This document shows positions 17,859-27,580 of a DNA stretch of 64,000 bases, piece after piece. The translations under genes and the position numbers were made by a program. The number at the start of each line of letters is the position of its first letter. Within the stretch, counting starts at the first letter, position 1. Source of the DNA: Neptunicoccus cionae (GTDB lineage: Bacteria; Pseudomonadota; Alphaproteobacteria; Rhodobacterales; Rhodobacteraceae); the NCBI RefSeq assembly GCF_002860325.1, contig NZ_PKOJ01000004.1, positions 186,001 through 250,000 on the forward strand, in the 5' to 3' direction. The notes under the pieces are model-generated. The model was not told where the DNA came from, searched no databases, and worked only from the letters and a program-made list of their open reading frames with translations.

Positions 17859-18826
17859 TTTTCGGCTCCTCTCAGGCGGGGATCAATCACCGCATAGGTC
17901 ATGTCTACGATGGCATTCAGCACCACAAAGATCAGCGCGACGATACACAGGTATGCGGCCATAATCGGCACATCCACAAAGGTTACGGCCTGAATGAACA
18001 GCAACCCCATGCCCGGCCACTGAAAGACGGTTTCCGTAACCAGAGCGAAGGCGATCAGCCCGCCGATCTGCATGGCCGTCATGGTCACAACCGGCATCAG
18101 ACAGTTGCGCAGCGCGTGGCGAAAGTGGATGGAACGCGCCGGAATACCCCGTGCCCGTGCGAATTTGATAAAGTCTGATCGCAGCACCTCCAGCATTTCG
18201 GCGCGCACCAGACGCATCACCAAAGTGATCTGGAACAACGACAGGGATAGTGCAGGTAAGACAATGGACATCCTCCCCGAGGAAGACAGCAGCCCAGTTG
18301 TCCACCAGCCGAGATCCACCGTGTCGCCACGCCCGAAGGCAGGGAACCAGCCGAGCCAGACGGAAAACACAAGGATCAAACCGATCCCGACAACGAAACT
18401 GGGTAAGGATATGCCTATAATAGACGTAAACTGCATGGTTTCGGCGTACCAGCTTTGCCGTTTGATGGCGGTAATTACCCCCATCGGCACACCGACAATC
18501 AGCGATATGAATGTCGCCACCAGCACCAGTTCAAAGGTTGCTGGAAAACGTTCGGCGATCATGTCCAGCACGTCACGCTGGTTGCGGAAGGAAATTCCGA
18601 AGTCTCCTGTCGCGGCGCGTCCGACGAAAGAGGTGAATTGCACAAGAAAGGGTTTGTCGAGCCCGAGCCGTTCGCGCAGATCGTCGCGTTGCTCTTGGGT
18701 GGCTTGCTCGTTCAGCATCTGATCCACAGGATCACCGACGAAGCGGAAGATTACAAAGGCCAGAAACGTCACGGAGAGCATGACAAAAACGGCATTGGCG
18801 AGGCGCTTTATGATGAAAGCCAGCAT
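17855..18826 (-). CDS. peptide-type ABC transporter permease (DppB family)
   Basis: This is a 323-residue inner-membrane permease with the standard DppB beginning: a first membrane segment (ANAVFVMLSVTFLAFVIF), then VGDPVDQMLNEQATQEQRDDL, five more membrane segments and the coupling loop FARARGIPARSIHFRHALRN near 220. It follows the binding-protein gene after a hairpin at 18857-18883 and is translationally coupled to the DppC-like gene. Confidence 0.88.
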   Translation of the reverse strand: MLAFIIKRLANAVFVMLSVTFLAFVIFRFVGDPVDQMLNEQATQEQRDDLRERLGLDKPFLVQFTSFVGRAATGDFGISFRNQRDVLDMIAERFPATFELVLVATFISLIVGVPMGVITAIKRQSWYAETMQFTSIIGISLPSFVVGIGLILVFSVWLGWFPAFGRGDTVDLGWWTTGLLSSSGRMSIVLPALSLSLFQITLVMRLVRAEMLEVLRSDFIKFARARGIPARSIHFRHALRNCLMPVVTMTAMQIGGLIAFALVTETVFQWPGMGLLFIQAVTFVDVPIMAAYLCIVALIFVVLNAIVDMTYAVIDPRLRGAEK

Positions 18827-18856
18827 TGCAAGGGTCTCCGTTGCGAGAGAAAAAGA

Positions 18857-18883
18857 GGGGCGACGGCAGAACGACGCCGCCCC
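18857..18883 (-). terminator. partial terminator between binding-protein and permease genes
   Basis: On the minus strand a GC-rich hairpin (GGGGCG arm, CGCCCC arm, extended by a G-U and two more pairs) is followed at once by TCTTTTTCTC. It lies 12 bp after the binding-protein stop and 30 bp before the permease ATG, and would lower expression of the downstream genes relative to the binding protein. Confidence 0.65.
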
Positions 18884-18895
18884 AGTCCGGGAGAA

Positions 18896-20467
18896 TTACT
18901 TGGTTACATACCACATACGCGGCTTGTTATCCGGGAACTGCGGGAAATCGCTGAACGCGTTGGACACGGCCCATGCCATCGGCTGCTGGTGCAGCGGCAT
19001 CATGATGACTTCGTCTTTGGCGATTTTAAGCGCGTCGGTTTCCATCTGCAAACGTGTGTCGCGATCCAGTTCCACAGCGGCGGATTGGGTCAGCTTGTCC
19101 AGTTCGGGATAGGACCAGTCGCCCCAGTTAAACACGCCGGAATTGCCGGTTTTGGAATGCAGCACCTGAACCAGAATGGAATAGGTGTCGAGCATTGGTA
19201 GAGTTGCCCAGCCGAGCGTGTAAACATCCGCCTTGCCGTTGGCGCGTTTGGGTGTTTGCTTGGCAGTTGGCCCGATGTCGAGTTTCGGGCTCAGGCCCAC
19301 ACGGGACCACATGGATGCGATCGCCTGACAGAACTGCTCTTCGTTGACATAGCTTTCATTGGTGCAAACGAAATCAAACTCGAAACCGTCCTCGTATCCG
19401 GCCTCGGCCAGCAGGGCCTTGGCTTTTTCGGGATCATATCCGGCTGGTGTGTCCAGTTCTTCGGAATGACCTGGAATGGATGGCGCAACCAGCAGGCCTG
19501 CATTGCGGGACTTTCCGCGCATCACTTTTTGCTGGATCAGATCCATATCAACGGCCAGCTGCATGGCCTGACGGACACGCAAATCATTCAGGGGGTTTTC
19601 ACCACCGGCCACCAGTTCGTCGCGACGGTTGAATCCGAGCATCACAGTCCGCAGGTCGGTCCGTTCCAGCACTTTGAGATTGCTTGCCGCTTCAAGACGG
19701 GGAAGATCCTGCACGGGTGCAGAGTCTACGAAATCCACCTCGCCTGACAACAAGGCAGCAACGCGCGTAGCCGCAGAAGAAATCGGCTGGAATTCAATGC
19801 GTGTCAGGTTGTGCTGCGGCTCGTCCCACCAGCTTTCGTTTACATTCAGGATGGTTTGCGCTTCGGGCGTGCGAGATTCCAGAACGAAAGGTCCGGTGCC
19901 GTTGGTATTGAACGTTGCGTACCCCTCTATACCTGCGCTTACGTCTGTCGGCTTTTCGGCATTGTTGGCAACCAGCCAGCCCTTGTCGAAAATATGGATG
20001 TTGGTCAGATCGTTCAACAACAGCGGATAGGCACCGTTCAATTCGATATCGATAGTGTAGTCATCAACCACTGTCGCGCTTTTATAGGCAGGGAGGTTGC
20101 CCTTCAGCGGCGAGGTTTCGTCGGTCACACGGTGCAGGCTGGCCAGAACATCTTCGGCTGTGAAATCCGCACCATCATGGAACTTTACACCCTCACGCAG
20201 GGTAAAGCGCCATGTGGTCGGAGACACCACTTCCCAGCTTGTCGCCAGCGCCGGTTCGATCTGTAGATCACGGTTATAACGCACCAGCCCTTCGTAAATG
20301 TTGTTCAGGAAGTTGATCGTGTAGCTGTCACCATAGGAGTAGGGGTCGAGCGAGACGATATCGCGGGGCGCGCCCCAGCGAACTGTCTCTGCATAGCTGG
20401 TGGTTGCAAGAAGAACAGCGGCGAGACCCCCGAGGGTGACGCTCTGCAGTTTTCTGGAAAATTTCAT
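18896..20467 (-). CDS. peptide-type ABC substrate-binding protein (family 5)
   Basis: This is a 523-residue periplasmic binding protein of the DppA/OppA family with a signal peptide (MKFSRKLQSV, then a hydrophobic stretch ending TTSYA near residue 26). Family landmarks include GLVRYNRDLQIEPALATSW, TFTLREGVKFHDGADFTAEDV and the C-terminal MMPLHQQPMAWAV. It is the first gene of the leftward importer-amidohydrolase operon. Its promoter region faces the GntR regulator gene and contains a matching operator-like site. The ligand is probably a small amide-containing compound rather than an ordinary peptide, inferred only from the two amidohydrolases in the operon. Confidence 0.87.
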   Translation of the reverse strand: MKFSRKLQSVTLGGLAAVLLATTSYAETVRWGAPRDIVSLDPYSYGDSYTINFLNNIYEGLVRYNRDLQIEPALATSWEVVSPTTWRFTLREGVKFHDGADFTAEDVLASLHRVTDETSPLKGNLPAYKSATVVDDYTIDIELNGAYPLLLNDLTNIHIFDKGWLVANNAEKPTDVSAGIEGYATFNTNGTGPFVLESRTPEAQTILNVNESWWDEPQHNLTRIEFQPISSAATRVAALLSGEVDFVDSAPVQDLPRLEAASNLKVLERTDLRTVMLGFNRRDELVAGGENPLNDLRVRQAMQLAVDMDLIQQKVMRGKSRNAGLLVAPSIPGHSEELDTPAGYDPEKAKALLAEAGYEDGFEFDFVCTNESYVNEEQFCQAIASMWSRVGLSPKLDIGPTAKQTPKRANGKADVYTLGWATLPMLDTYSILVQVLHSKTGNSGVFNWGDWSYPELDKLTQSAAVELDRDTRLQMETDALKIAKDEVIMMPLHQQPMAWAVSNAFSDFPQFPDNKPRMWYVTK

Positions 20468-20506
20468 TTTTTTCTTTCCCTGTTATTGCACACAAACCGA
20501 AATCGG

Positions 20507-20518
20507 ATCGTATACATG
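20507..20518 (-). promoter_or_regulatory. candidate GntR operator upstream of the importer
   Basis: On the minus strand this reads CATGTATACGAT, related to the ATTGTATnCAAT boxes near the gntR gene and containing the GTATAC palindrome. It lies 40 bp before the binding-protein ATG. Confidence 0.45.
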
Positions 20519-20644
20519 GTTATCACAATAAAACCGCTTCCAAAATTATCAGCCCCTTATTCTTAGGGCTTTGAAACCATGAAATGGCCTTATGTCGAGC
20601 GACGTTAGTGTCAAAAAATCAATTTGGCTACAAAAAAATAAAAT

Positions 20645-20669
20645 ATTGTATTCAATCATTGTATCCAAT
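20645..20669 (+). promoter_or_regulatory. tandem candidate GntR (FCD) operators
   Basis: ATTGTATTCAAT (20645-20656) and ATTGTATCCAAT (20658-20669) are two near-identical 12-mers with a 13-bp period, each with ATTG/CAAT inverted ends. They resemble ATTGTATACAAT-type operators of FCD-class GntR regulators and sit 54-78 bp before the gntR start. Confidence 0.55.
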
Positions 20670-20722
20670 AGTGTTGAGAGAATAGCTGACAATCTGCAGC
20701 ACATATATGGTATAGGCTTCTT

Positions 20723-21415
20723 ATGTATAAATCTTCGACACGCAGTTTTCCGGTCTATGATTCGCTTCGAAAGGCAATCATCGAACAGGCGCTGAAGCCC
20801 GGCGTGAAGCTTCCCGAGGATTCGATCGGGGAGACATTCAGCGTCAGCCGCACAACCGTGCGCAATGCTCTGGTGCGTCTGGATGCCGAAGGTCTTGTGG
20901 ATCTCCAACCGAATCGGGGGGCTTCGGTTGCTGACCCGACAATCGAAGAGGCCCATGACATCTTCGAAATGCGCCAGTGTCTCGAACGGGAAGTTATGCA
21001 GCGGCTGTGCAAGATGGACTCCAAGCCCATCGTCAAGGCACTCAAGGCGCACCTGGCGGAAGAACAGAAATATCTCGATGTGGACACCACCCGCTCCATT
21101 CGGCTGGCGGGCGAATTCCATATTCTGCTGGCAGAACTGACAGGTTCGAAAATCCTCGCCAACTATGTCAACGAGATTGTGTCCCGGTGTTCCCTCGTAC
21201 TGGCCCGTTTTGCACAGGCTCATTCAGCCCAATGCGGCCTGGAAGAACACACGGAAATTATTGCAGCTATTGAAGCAGGTGATGCGGATCGCGCAACCAG
21301 TCGAATGCACACCCATCTTCACGGTGTGCAGGACCGCGCGCTTCTCAATCCTGATGACGACGACAAAGACAACGTAAGCGATATCCTCGCCCGTTATGTC
21401 ACGCACAACAGCTAA
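20723..21415 (+). CDS. GntR-family regulator, FCD class
   Basis: This is a 230-residue regulator with an N-terminal winged helix (about 12-75: LRKAIIEQALKPGVKLPEDS, then SVSRTTVRNALVRLDAEGLV) and an all-helical FCD ligand domain (about 80-220), whose metal-binding His and Asp residues appear in FEMRQCLE, EFHILLAEL and EHTEIIAAIEAGD. It is divergent from the peptide-type importer and precedes a flavin reductase and racemase gene in the same direction. No clear ribosome site precedes the ATG, so the message may be leaderless or weakly translated. It is the obvious candidate to control both operons. Confidence 0.82.
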   Translation: MYKSSTRSFPVYDSLRKAIIEQALKPGVKLPEDSIGETFSVSRTTVRNALVRLDAEGLVDLQPNRGASVADPTIEEAHDIFEMRQCLEREVMQRLCKMDSKPIVKALKAHLAEEQKYLDVDTTRSIRLAGEFHILLAELTGSKILANYVNEIVSRCSLVLARFAQAHSAQCGLEEHTEIIAAIEAGDADRATSRMHTHLHGVQDRALLNPDDDDKDNVSDILARYVTHNS

Positions 21416-21458
21416 TTCCCGCCAGTCCTCTTTTCACATCTTATCCAGGGAGAATTCC

Positions 21459-22127
21459 ATGGAGTCCGTTTCCAACACTCAAGATAGTTTCGACTTTTCA
21501 AAGCTGTCCGCCCGCGACCGTTATAAACTTCTGATCGGCTCTGTCGTTCCACGTCCGATTGCCTGGGTGACGACAGTAGACGAACAGGGCCGTCCGAATG
21601 CTGCACCATTCAGCTTTTTCAACTGCCTGTCCTCGGACCCTGCGATTCTGGCCCTCGGGGTGGAAAACCACGAAGATCTGCGGTTCAAGGATACCGGTCA
21701 TAACATCCGTGTGACGGAAGAATTTACCGTCAACATCGTGGATTTTGCCAATCTGCATCCGATGAACACGACCGCTGTGAACTTCCCATCCGACGTAGAT
21801 GAAATCACAGCTGCGGGGCTGACAATGATACCGGGCGAGTTCGTGAACTGCCCCCAAATCGCCGAAGCACCGATCCGGTTGGAATGCAAACGCCACGTAA
21901 CCCTGAATATTGGCAAATCCCGCGAGATTGTGCTGGGTGAGGTTCTGGCCATGCATGCCCGCCCCGGTCTGGTGAATGATCGCTTCCATGTTGACGCGGC
22001 TGCACTGGATGCTTTGGGGCGCATGGGCGGGCATGGCTATTGCCGTAGCTTTGAAACCTTTGATCTGGCGACCCCGTCAGAAGCAGAGTGGCGTGCCAGC
22101 CAGCAACCTAAAGCGATGGCTTTGTAA
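21459..22127 (+). CDS. flavin reductase-like FMN-binding protein
   Basis: This is a 222-residue protein of the flavin reductase-like (DIM6/NTAB) split-barrel family, which binds FMN and often supplies reduced flavin to a monooxygenase. Recognisable segments are SVVPRPIAWVTTVDEQGRPN, APFSFFNCLSSDPAILALG and FTVNIVDF. I chose the ATG at 21459, preceded by AGGGAGAATTCC, over an upstream in-frame start inside the gntR gene. It overlaps the racemase gene in TAATG. No partner oxygenase is visible nearby, so it may act alone or reduce the substrate directly. Confidence 0.75.
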   Translation: MESVSNTQDSFDFSKLSARDRYKLLIGSVVPRPIAWVTTVDEQGRPNAAPFSFFNCLSSDPAILALGVENHEDLRFKDTGHNIRVTEEFTVNIVDFANLHPMNTTAVNFPSDVDEITAAGLTMIPGEFVNCPQIAEAPIRLECKRHVTLNIGKSREIVLGEVLAMHARPGLVNDRFHVDAAALDALGRMGGHGYCRSFETFDLATPSEAEWRASQQPKAMAL

Positions 22128-22786
22128 TGTCGCCGCACCTGCTGGTGGTGAACCCGAACAGCACCGCCGAGATGACAGACCGGATCGGCGCCGAGGCCAG
22201 ACAGTACCTGCCTGCGGACATCGACATGAGCACGCGCACCAATCCCAGTGGCCCGCCTTCTATTCAGGGGGCCGCGGACGGAAAAGAAGCACTGCCCGGA
22301 ACGCTGGAGATATTGCAGAAAACAGATTTCGATCTGGCCCTTATCGCCTGTTTTGACGATACCGGCCTGACCGAGACAGAAAAAAAGAACGTCTTCGGGA
22401 TCGGCCAGGCCGCCATGCAAACCGCCCATGAACTGGGACAGCCCTACGCCGTGCTGACCACTTCGGAACTGTCGGTGCCGGTTCTTGAAGCCAACGCAAA
22501 ATCCTACGGTTTGACGGATAGCCTGATCTGTGTCCGTGCCAGCACAATCGCGGTTCTTGATTTTGAACAACAACGGGACTCGGCCAACAAACGGCTGATC
22601 GCCGCTGCACGCAAGCTGATGGAAGACCACCCCGAACTGCGAACGATTGTCCTTGGCTGTGCCGGAATGGGCGGCTTGGCAGAGGAAATGGAGCAGCATC
22701 TGAACCTGCAGGTCATCGACCCGATTAAAGCCGCCGTAACCAAGGCTGTGAAGACCCTCACCGTCCCGGCCGTTTCCCTTCATTAA
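22127..22786 (+). CDS. hydantoin racemase / Asp-Glu racemase family protein
   Basis: This is a 219-residue cofactor-independent racemase of the Asp/Glu/hydantoin family. The N terminus LLVVNPNSTAEMTDRI is diagnostic, and the two catalytic cysteines are C75 (LIACFDD) and C178 (LGCAGMGG). Relatives racemise 5-substituted hydantoins before hydantoinase cleavage; others are allantoin racemases or maleate isomerases. Being co-translated with the flavin reductase and divergent from an importer with two amidohydrolases, it points to a chiral cyclic amide as the substrate. A terminator-like hairpin follows the stop. Confidence 0.75.
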   Translation: MSPHLLVVNPNSTAEMTDRIGAEARQYLPADIDMSTRTNPSGPPSIQGAADGKEALPGTLEILQKTDFDLALIACFDDTGLTETEKKNVFGIGQAAMQTAHELGQPYAVLTTSELSVPVLEANAKSYGLTDSLICVRASTIAVLDFEQQRDSANKRLIAAARKLMEDHPELRTIVLGCAGMGGLAEEMEQHLNLQVIDPIKAAVTKAVKTLTVPAVSLH

Positions 22787-22788
22787 AG

Positions 22789-22811
22789 AGGGTCCGGGTA
22801 TGCCGGACCCT
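22789..22811 (+). terminator. terminator-like hairpin after the racemase gene
   Basis: A perfect 9-bp stem, AGGGTCCGG (22789-22797) and CCGGACCCT (22803-22811), with a 5-nt loop begins two bases after the stop. Only a short T stretch follows, so termination may be partial. Confidence 0.6.
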
Positions 22812-22838
22812 TAATCGAAAATAATTTATAAATACTTC

Positions 22839-22869
22839 TTGACCCTCCAGTGACTGGAAGCCCCATATC
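22839..22869 (+). promoter_or_regulatory. MerR-type (CueR) promoter and operator
   Basis: TTGACC (-35, 22839-22844) and CATATC (-10, 22864-22869) are separated by 19 bp, the overlong spacing typical of MerR-regulated promoters. The spacer holds the dyad CCAGTGACTGG (22847-22857), close to known CueR boxes. It ends 28 bp before the Cu-ATPase ATG. Confidence 0.75.
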
Positions 22870-22897
22870 AGGGGAAACAGACCTTAGAGGATCGGTC

Positions 22898-25411
22898 ATG
22901 AACACTCAAAACGCTTATACTTTTGGCATCGACGGCATGTCTTGTGCGTCTTGCGTCGGACGGGTTGAAAAAGCCCTTAACGCCATTCCCGGCGTCACCC
23001 GTGCCGAGGTGAACCTCGCCGCAGAGACAGGTCGGGTCGAAACGGATCAGAATTTTGATCCTGCTGGAATTATCACCGCGCTGGAGGCAACCGGCTATCC
23101 GGCCCGCAAGACAACTTACAGACTTGCCATAGAAAACATGTCCTGCGCGTCCTGCGTTGGTCGGGTCGAAAAAGCCCTTCTTGCTGTGGAGGGTGTTGTT
23201 TCGGCTTCCGTCAATCTTGCTAGTGAACAGGCAACTGTGGAGGTGCTCGGCAGTGAAACAACCGCCGGTGAAGTTGCGCGGGCCGCATCTGCTGCGGGCT
23301 ATCCCGCAACTGTTCTGGCAGACGACGGCGCGGATCGTCATACCGAGGATCGCAAGGCCGAAGAGAGCAGGCACCTGCGAAAGATGACGCTGATTGCTTC
23401 CATTCTCACGGCGCCGGTTTTCCTTATGGAAATGGGGGGCCACGCGATTCCTGCAATACATCACTGGATCATGGCGAACCTGGGTCAGACCACAAGCTGG
23501 AGCATCCAGTTTGCGCTGACCACGCTTGTTATGATCTGGCCGGGGCGGGTGTTTTACCTGAAAGGTTTTCCGGCTTTGTTTAAAGGCGCGCCGGATATGA
23601 ACGCGCTGGTGGCTGTCGGCTCCGGTGCGGCTTGGGCGTTTTCAACTGTTGCGCTGTTTGCACCGGCCCTGCTGCCGGAAGGCACCCGCGTGGTATATTT
23701 CGAAGCTGCCGCAGTGATTGTCACGCTGATCCTGCTTGGCCGCAGTCTGGAAGCACGCGCGAAGGGGCGTACCGGCGAAGCGATCCGCAAGCTGATGACC
23801 CTTCAGGCGAAAACCGCCCGCGTTGAACGGAACGGAAGCTTTGTAGAACTGCCCGTGGAAGAGATCATCGCCGGTGATGTACTTCAGGTGCGCCCCGGCG
23901 AGAAAATACCCGTCGATGGTGTGGTCACGGAAGGCAATTCTTTTGTGGATGAAAGCATGATCACCGGCGAGCCTGTGCCGGTTGAAAAAACCGCAGATGC
24001 GAAGATTGTCGGAGGCACCGTAAACGGTACTGGTGCGCTGACCTTTAAGGCCACCCACGTGGGACGGGACACGATGCTGTCCCAGATCATTCGTATGGTC
24101 GAAGATGCACAGGGTGCAAAACTGCCAATTCAGGGTTTGGTAAACCGCATTACCCTGTGGTTCGTGCCCGCTGTTATGGGTGTGGCGGTGCTCGCCTTTA
24201 TAAGCTGGCTTGTATTCGGGCCTACGCCGACACTTGGGTATGCGCTGGTGGCCGCTGTTGCAGTTCTGATTATCGCCTGCCCCTGCGCGATGGGTCTGGC
24301 AACGCCTACATCAATCATGGTGGGGACCGGACGCGCGGCAGAGCTTGGGGTGTTGTTCCGGCAGGGCGACGCCTTGCAAACCCTGCATGACGTGAAAACT
24401 GTCGCGCTCGACAAAACCGGCACCTTGACAGAAGGGCGCCCGGAACTGACGGATCTGATTGTATCGGACGGTTTTGTAAAAGCCGAGGTGCTGCAAAGCG
24501 TAGCAGCGCTTGAAGCCAGCTCCGAACACCCGATCGCGCAAGCCATTGTGCGCAAGGCACGGCTGGAAGCGTTGGAGCTACCGGAAGTGGCAGAGTTCCA
24601 GTCCATCACCGGTTACGGGATCAGTGGACAGGTAAACGGCAGAACCGTCCTTGTCGGGGCTGATCGCCTTATGACACGGGAGTCTGTGGCACTGGACAAT
24701 GCCAAATCCACCGGCGATGCTTTGGGGCATGAGGGGAAGACCCCACTGTACGTTGCAATCGACGGGCAACTGGCTGCAGTAATTGCAGTCTCCGACCCGA
24801 TCAAGCAAGGTACACCCGAGGCTATTGCAGCCCTCCATGAACTGGGCCTGAGCGTGGCGATGATCACCGGCGACAACCAGGGTACAGCCGATGCTATCGC
24901 ACGGCGTCTGGGAATTGATACAGTCGTGGCCGAAGTGCTGCCTGATGGAAAAGTCACAGCAATTGAAAAACTGTCACAGAACGGGACGTCCGTTGCCTTT
25001 GTCGGAGACGGCATCAATGATGCCCCCGCGCTCGCCCGCGCTGATGTGGGAATCGCCATCGGGACCGGTACGGATGTCGCAATTGAAGCCGCGGATGTGG
25101 TCCTGATGTCCGGTGATCTGGCAGGTGTTGTTAATGCGATTAATGTAAGCCAGCGGACCATGACCAACATTCGCCAGAACCTGTTCTGGGCCTTCAGCTA
25201 CAACGCACTGCTGATCCCGGTGGCGGCCGGCGTGTTCTATCCAATGTTCGGGTGGCTCCTGTCCCCTGCACTCGCCGCCGGCGCAATGGCTTTGTCGAGC
25301 GTTTTTGTTCTCTCGAACGCCCTGCGGCTGCGCTGGATTACTCCGGCGCTGGCTGAACACACCTCAACCGAAACCGGCAAGCAGGCTCTTGTGCCTGCCG
25401 CCGCGCAATAG
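22898..25411 (+). CDS. copA: copper-exporting P-type ATPase
   Basis: This is an 837-residue P1B-type ATPase that pumps Cu(I) across the inner membrane. Two N-terminal heavy-metal domains carry GMSCASC (C16, C19) and NMSCASC (C83, C86). Then come eight predicted membrane helices with the CPC metal motif ([15 protein letters not shown]), the actuator loop ITGEPVPV, the phosphorylation motif DKTGTLTEG, the SSEHPIA nucleotide-domain motif and [12 protein letters not shown] chose the ATG at 22898, with AGAGGA upstream, placing it downstream of the CueR-type promoter. It is followed 10 bp later by cueR, so the pump and its copper sensor are expressed together. Confidence 0.93.
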   Translation: MNTQNAYTFGIDGMSCASCVGRVEKALNAIPGVTRAEVNLAAETGRVETDQNFDPAGIITALEATGYPARKTTYRLAIENMSCASCVGRVEKALLAVEGVVSASVNLASEQATVEVLGSETTAGEVARAASAAGYPATVLADDGADRHTEDRKAEESRHLRKMTLIASILTAPVFLMEMGGHAIPAIHHWIMANLGQTTSWSIQFALTTLVMIWPGRVFYLKGFPALFKGAPDMNALVAVGSGAAWAFSTVALFAPALLPEGTRVVYFEAAAVIVTLILLGRSLEARAKGRTGEAIRKLMTLQAKTARVERNGSFVELPVEEIIAGDVLQVRPGEKIPVDGVVTEGNSFVDESMITGEPVPVEKTADAKIVGGTVNGTGALTFKATHVGRDTMLSQIIRMVEDAQGAKLPIQGLVNRITLWFVPAVMGVAVLAFISWLVFGPTPTLGYALVAAVAVLIIACPCAMGLATPTSIMVGTGRAAELGVLFRQGDALQTLHDVKTVALDKTGTLTEGRPELTDLIVSDGFVKAEVLQSVAALEASSEHPIAQAIVRKARLEALELPEVAEFQSITGYGISGQVNGRTVLVGADRLMTRESVALDNAKSTGDALGHEGKTPLYVAIDGQLAAVIAVSDPIKQGTPEAIAALHELGLSVAMITGDNQGTADAIARRLGIDTVVAEVLPDGKVTAIEKLSQNGTSVAFVGDGINDAPALARADVGIAIGTGTDVAIEAADVVLMSGDLAGVVNAINVSQRTMTNIRQNLFWAFSYNALLIPVAAGVFYPMFGWLLSPALAAGAMALSSVFVLSNALRLRWITPALAEHTSTETGKQALVPAAAQ

Positions 25412-25421
25412 GAGCCGAAGA

Positions 25422-25817
25422 ATGAATATCGGAGATGTTGCCAAACAGGCTGGCCTGCCCGCCAAAACCATTCGCTATTACGAAGATATCGGGCTGGTCA
25501 AACCCCTCAGAGACACCAATGGATACCGCGCGTTCCGTCAGAGTGACGTGCACAAGCTGGTGTTTCTCGGACGCTCGCGGGCTTTGGGCTTTACGATTGA
25601 AGATTGCCGCGCGCTCCTTGCTCTCTGGGAAGATCAGGACAGGGCGAGTGCGGATGTGCGGGCAATCGCCAAAGACCATCTTGCGCAGATAGAGGCCAAG
25701 ATCGCAGACCTTGAAGCCATGCGGAACACCCTGTCTGATCTGGTACGCGATTGTGCGGGGGATTCCCGCCCCGACTGTCCGATCCTGCAAAAGCTGGAGG
25801 ACTTCCCTACCGGCTGA
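25422..25817 (+). CDS. cueR: copper-responsive MerR-family regulator
   Basis: This is a 131-residue MerR regulator that activates copper export when Cu(I) binds. It has an N-terminal winged helix ([20 protein letters not shown]), a dimerisation helix and the metal loop with two cysteines seven residues apart, C111 and C119 ([11 protein letters not shown]), matching CueR's C112/C120. The ATG at 25422 follows AGGAGCCGAAG; a longer frame starts inside copA and is not credible. Its likely target is the 19-bp-spacer promoter before copA. Confidence 0.9.
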   Translation: MNIGDVAKQAGLPAKTIRYYEDIGLVKPLRDTNGYRAFRQSDVHKLVFLGRSRALGFTIEDCRALLALWEDQDRASADVRAIAKDHLAQIEAKIADLEAMRNTLSDLVRDCAGDSRPDCPILQKLEDFPTG

Positions 25818-25897
25818 TGGACACAAAATTTCAGAATCGTTGCTTTGGGCGCAAGAATATTCTAAACGACCGCAGCCAAAGCAACCATAGGACAGAC

Positions 25898-26737
25898 ATG
25901 AGCAAGTCAGCCCCGCAGAAAACTTTGACCGCAACCGATATTGCAGGCCGGAAGGGCAAGACCCCTCTGGTCTGTCTCACTGCCTACACTACTCCGGTTG
26001 CGCAACTGGCTGATGCCGAATGCGATCTGGTTCTTGTAGGGGACAGTGTAGGCATGGTGCTTCATGGATTGCCTTCTACCCTGTCAGTAACAATGGACAT
26101 GATGATCCTGCACGGACAGGCTGTCGCGCGCGGCTTGAAGCGTGCTCTGATGGTCGTGGACATGCCTTTTGCCAGCTATGAGGAAAGCCCCGCACAAGCG
26201 CTGCGCAACGCTGCACGACTGATGGCGGAAACCGGCTGCGGCGCGGTGAAACTGGAAGGCGGGCAGCATATGGCCGAAACGATCCGCTTTCTGGTGGATC
26301 GCGGCATCCCGGTCATGGCCCATATCGGCCTGACACCCCAATCCGTCAACGCGCTTGGCGGTTATCGCGTGCAGGGTAAGGGTGCGGATGCAGAACGGAT
26401 TTTACAGGACGCGAAAGCTGTTTCCGAAGCAGGTGCCTTTTCGGTGGTGCTGGAAAAAGTACCCGCCGCTCTGGCGGACCGGATCACTGCAGAAATCCCC
26501 ATCCCAACGGTGGGCATCGGGGCTTCGGCGGGATGTGACGGGCAGATACTGGTGATTGATGACATGCTTGGCCTGTTCGACGCCTTCAAGCCCGCCTTCG
26601 TTAAACGCTACGCCCATCTGGCAAAAGATGCTGCCGGTGCGATCAGCGCCTATGCAGAAGAAGTCCGAACCCGCGCATTCCCCGCGCCCGAGCATGTATT
26701 TACCGACACCACCGCAGGAAAAGACACCGAAGAATGA
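25898..26737 (+). CDS. panB: 3-methyl-2-oxobutanoate hydroxymethyltransferase
   Basis: This 279-residue enzyme adds a hydroxymethyl group from methylene-tetrahydrofolate to 2-oxoisovalerate, giving ketopantoate, the first step to pantothenate. Family sequence is clear: [24 protein letters not shown], then [29 protein letters not shown] and [15 protein letters not shown]. The start is the ATG at 25898, with AGGACAG upstream; an earlier in-frame ATG lies inside cueR. The stop overlaps panC by 4 bp (ATGA), so the two are translated together. Confidence 0.93.
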   Translation: MSKSAPQKTLTATDIAGRKGKTPLVCLTAYTTPVAQLADAECDLVLVGDSVGMVLHGLPSTLSVTMDMMILHGQAVARGLKRALMVVDMPFASYEESPAQALRNAARLMAETGCGAVKLEGGQHMAETIRFLVDRGIPVMAHIGLTPQSVNALGGYRVQGKGADAERILQDAKAVSEAGAFSVVLEKVPAALADRITAEIPIPTVGIGASAGCDGQILVIDDMLGLFDAFKPAFVKRYAHLAKDAAGAISAYAEEVRTRAFPAPEHVFTDTTAGKDTEE

Positions 26738-27579
26738 AGATTATCCGCACCAAAGCCGCGCTGCGCACGCTAACCGATGAATGGAGCCGCGCAGGGCAAA
26801 CGATTGGCGTCGTTCCCACGATGGGCGCGCTCCACGCAGGGCATCTGTCCCTTGTGGGCGAAGCGAAAGCCAAGACCGACAGGGTGATTGTCACGCTTTT
26901 TGTTAATCCCCGCCAGTTCAACAACCCCGAAGATCTGGCGAATTATCCCCGCACCGAGGACAGCGATTCAGTCAAGCTCGCCCCGTTTGCAGTAGATGTG
27001 CTTTATGTGCCCGATCCGGACCAAATCTATCCGGACGGGTTTTCGACCAGTGTATCTGTGTCCGGCGTCAGCGAAGGCCTGTGCGGCGCGGCCCGTCCGG
27101 GACATTTTGACGGCGTCGCAACAGTCGTGTCAAAACTGCTGCTCCAAACTGCAGCGGACGAGGCATACTTCGGAGAGAAAGACTACCAACAGCTTCAGGT
27201 CGTTACACGACTTGCACAGGATCTTGACCTGAAAACCAGAATTACCGGCTGTCCAACAGTACGCGAACCGGATGGTCTGGCCATGTCATCGCGCAATCTG
27301 CGGCTCGGGGAGGAAGCCCGAAAAATTGCCCCTGTAGTGTATCACGTTCTGACCGACATCGCAGAAGGGCTGGCACGGGGTGCATCCCTCTCAGAGCTTC
27401 TGCCCGACGCGCGGCAGACACTGGACAAGGCAGGTTTTGGGACACTGGATTATCTGGAACTGCGCAGTGCGCAGGATTTGGAACCGATGGACTCTGCAGT
27501 TCGCCCCGCCCGTCTCTTTATTGCAGTCTGGCTCGACGGGGTCCGGTTGATCGACAACATCCCAATCCCTTCTGCCTGA
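26734..27579 (+). CDS. panC: pantoate-beta-alanine ligase
   Basis: This 281-residue enzyme joins pantoate and beta-alanine with ATP to make pantothenate. The nucleotide-binding HIGH-like motif is in [15 protein letters not shown], followed by [37 protein letters not shown] and the KMSKS-like MSSRN segment. Length is normal. It is coupled to panB and converges on the class III aminotransferase gene with a one-base gap and no obvious terminator between them. Confidence 0.93.
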   Translation: MKIIRTKAALRTLTDEWSRAGQTIGVVPTMGALHAGHLSLVGEAKAKTDRVIVTLFVNPRQFNNPEDLANYPRTEDSDSVKLAPFAVDVLYVPDPDQIYPDGFSTSVSVSGVSEGLCGAARPGHFDGVATVVSKLLLQTAADEAYFGEKDYQQLQVVTRLAQDLDLKTRITGCPTVREPDGLAMSSRNLRLGEEARKIAPVVYHVLTDIAEGLARGASLSELLPDARQTLDKAGFGTLDYLELRSAQDLEPMDSAVRPARLFIAVWLDGVRLIDNIPIPSA

Positions 27580-27580
27580 A

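Noticed and set aside
25853-25862. Palindrome AGAATATTCT before panB
   Set aside because: It is short and AT-rich, with no matching second site or recognised regulator; chance is likely.
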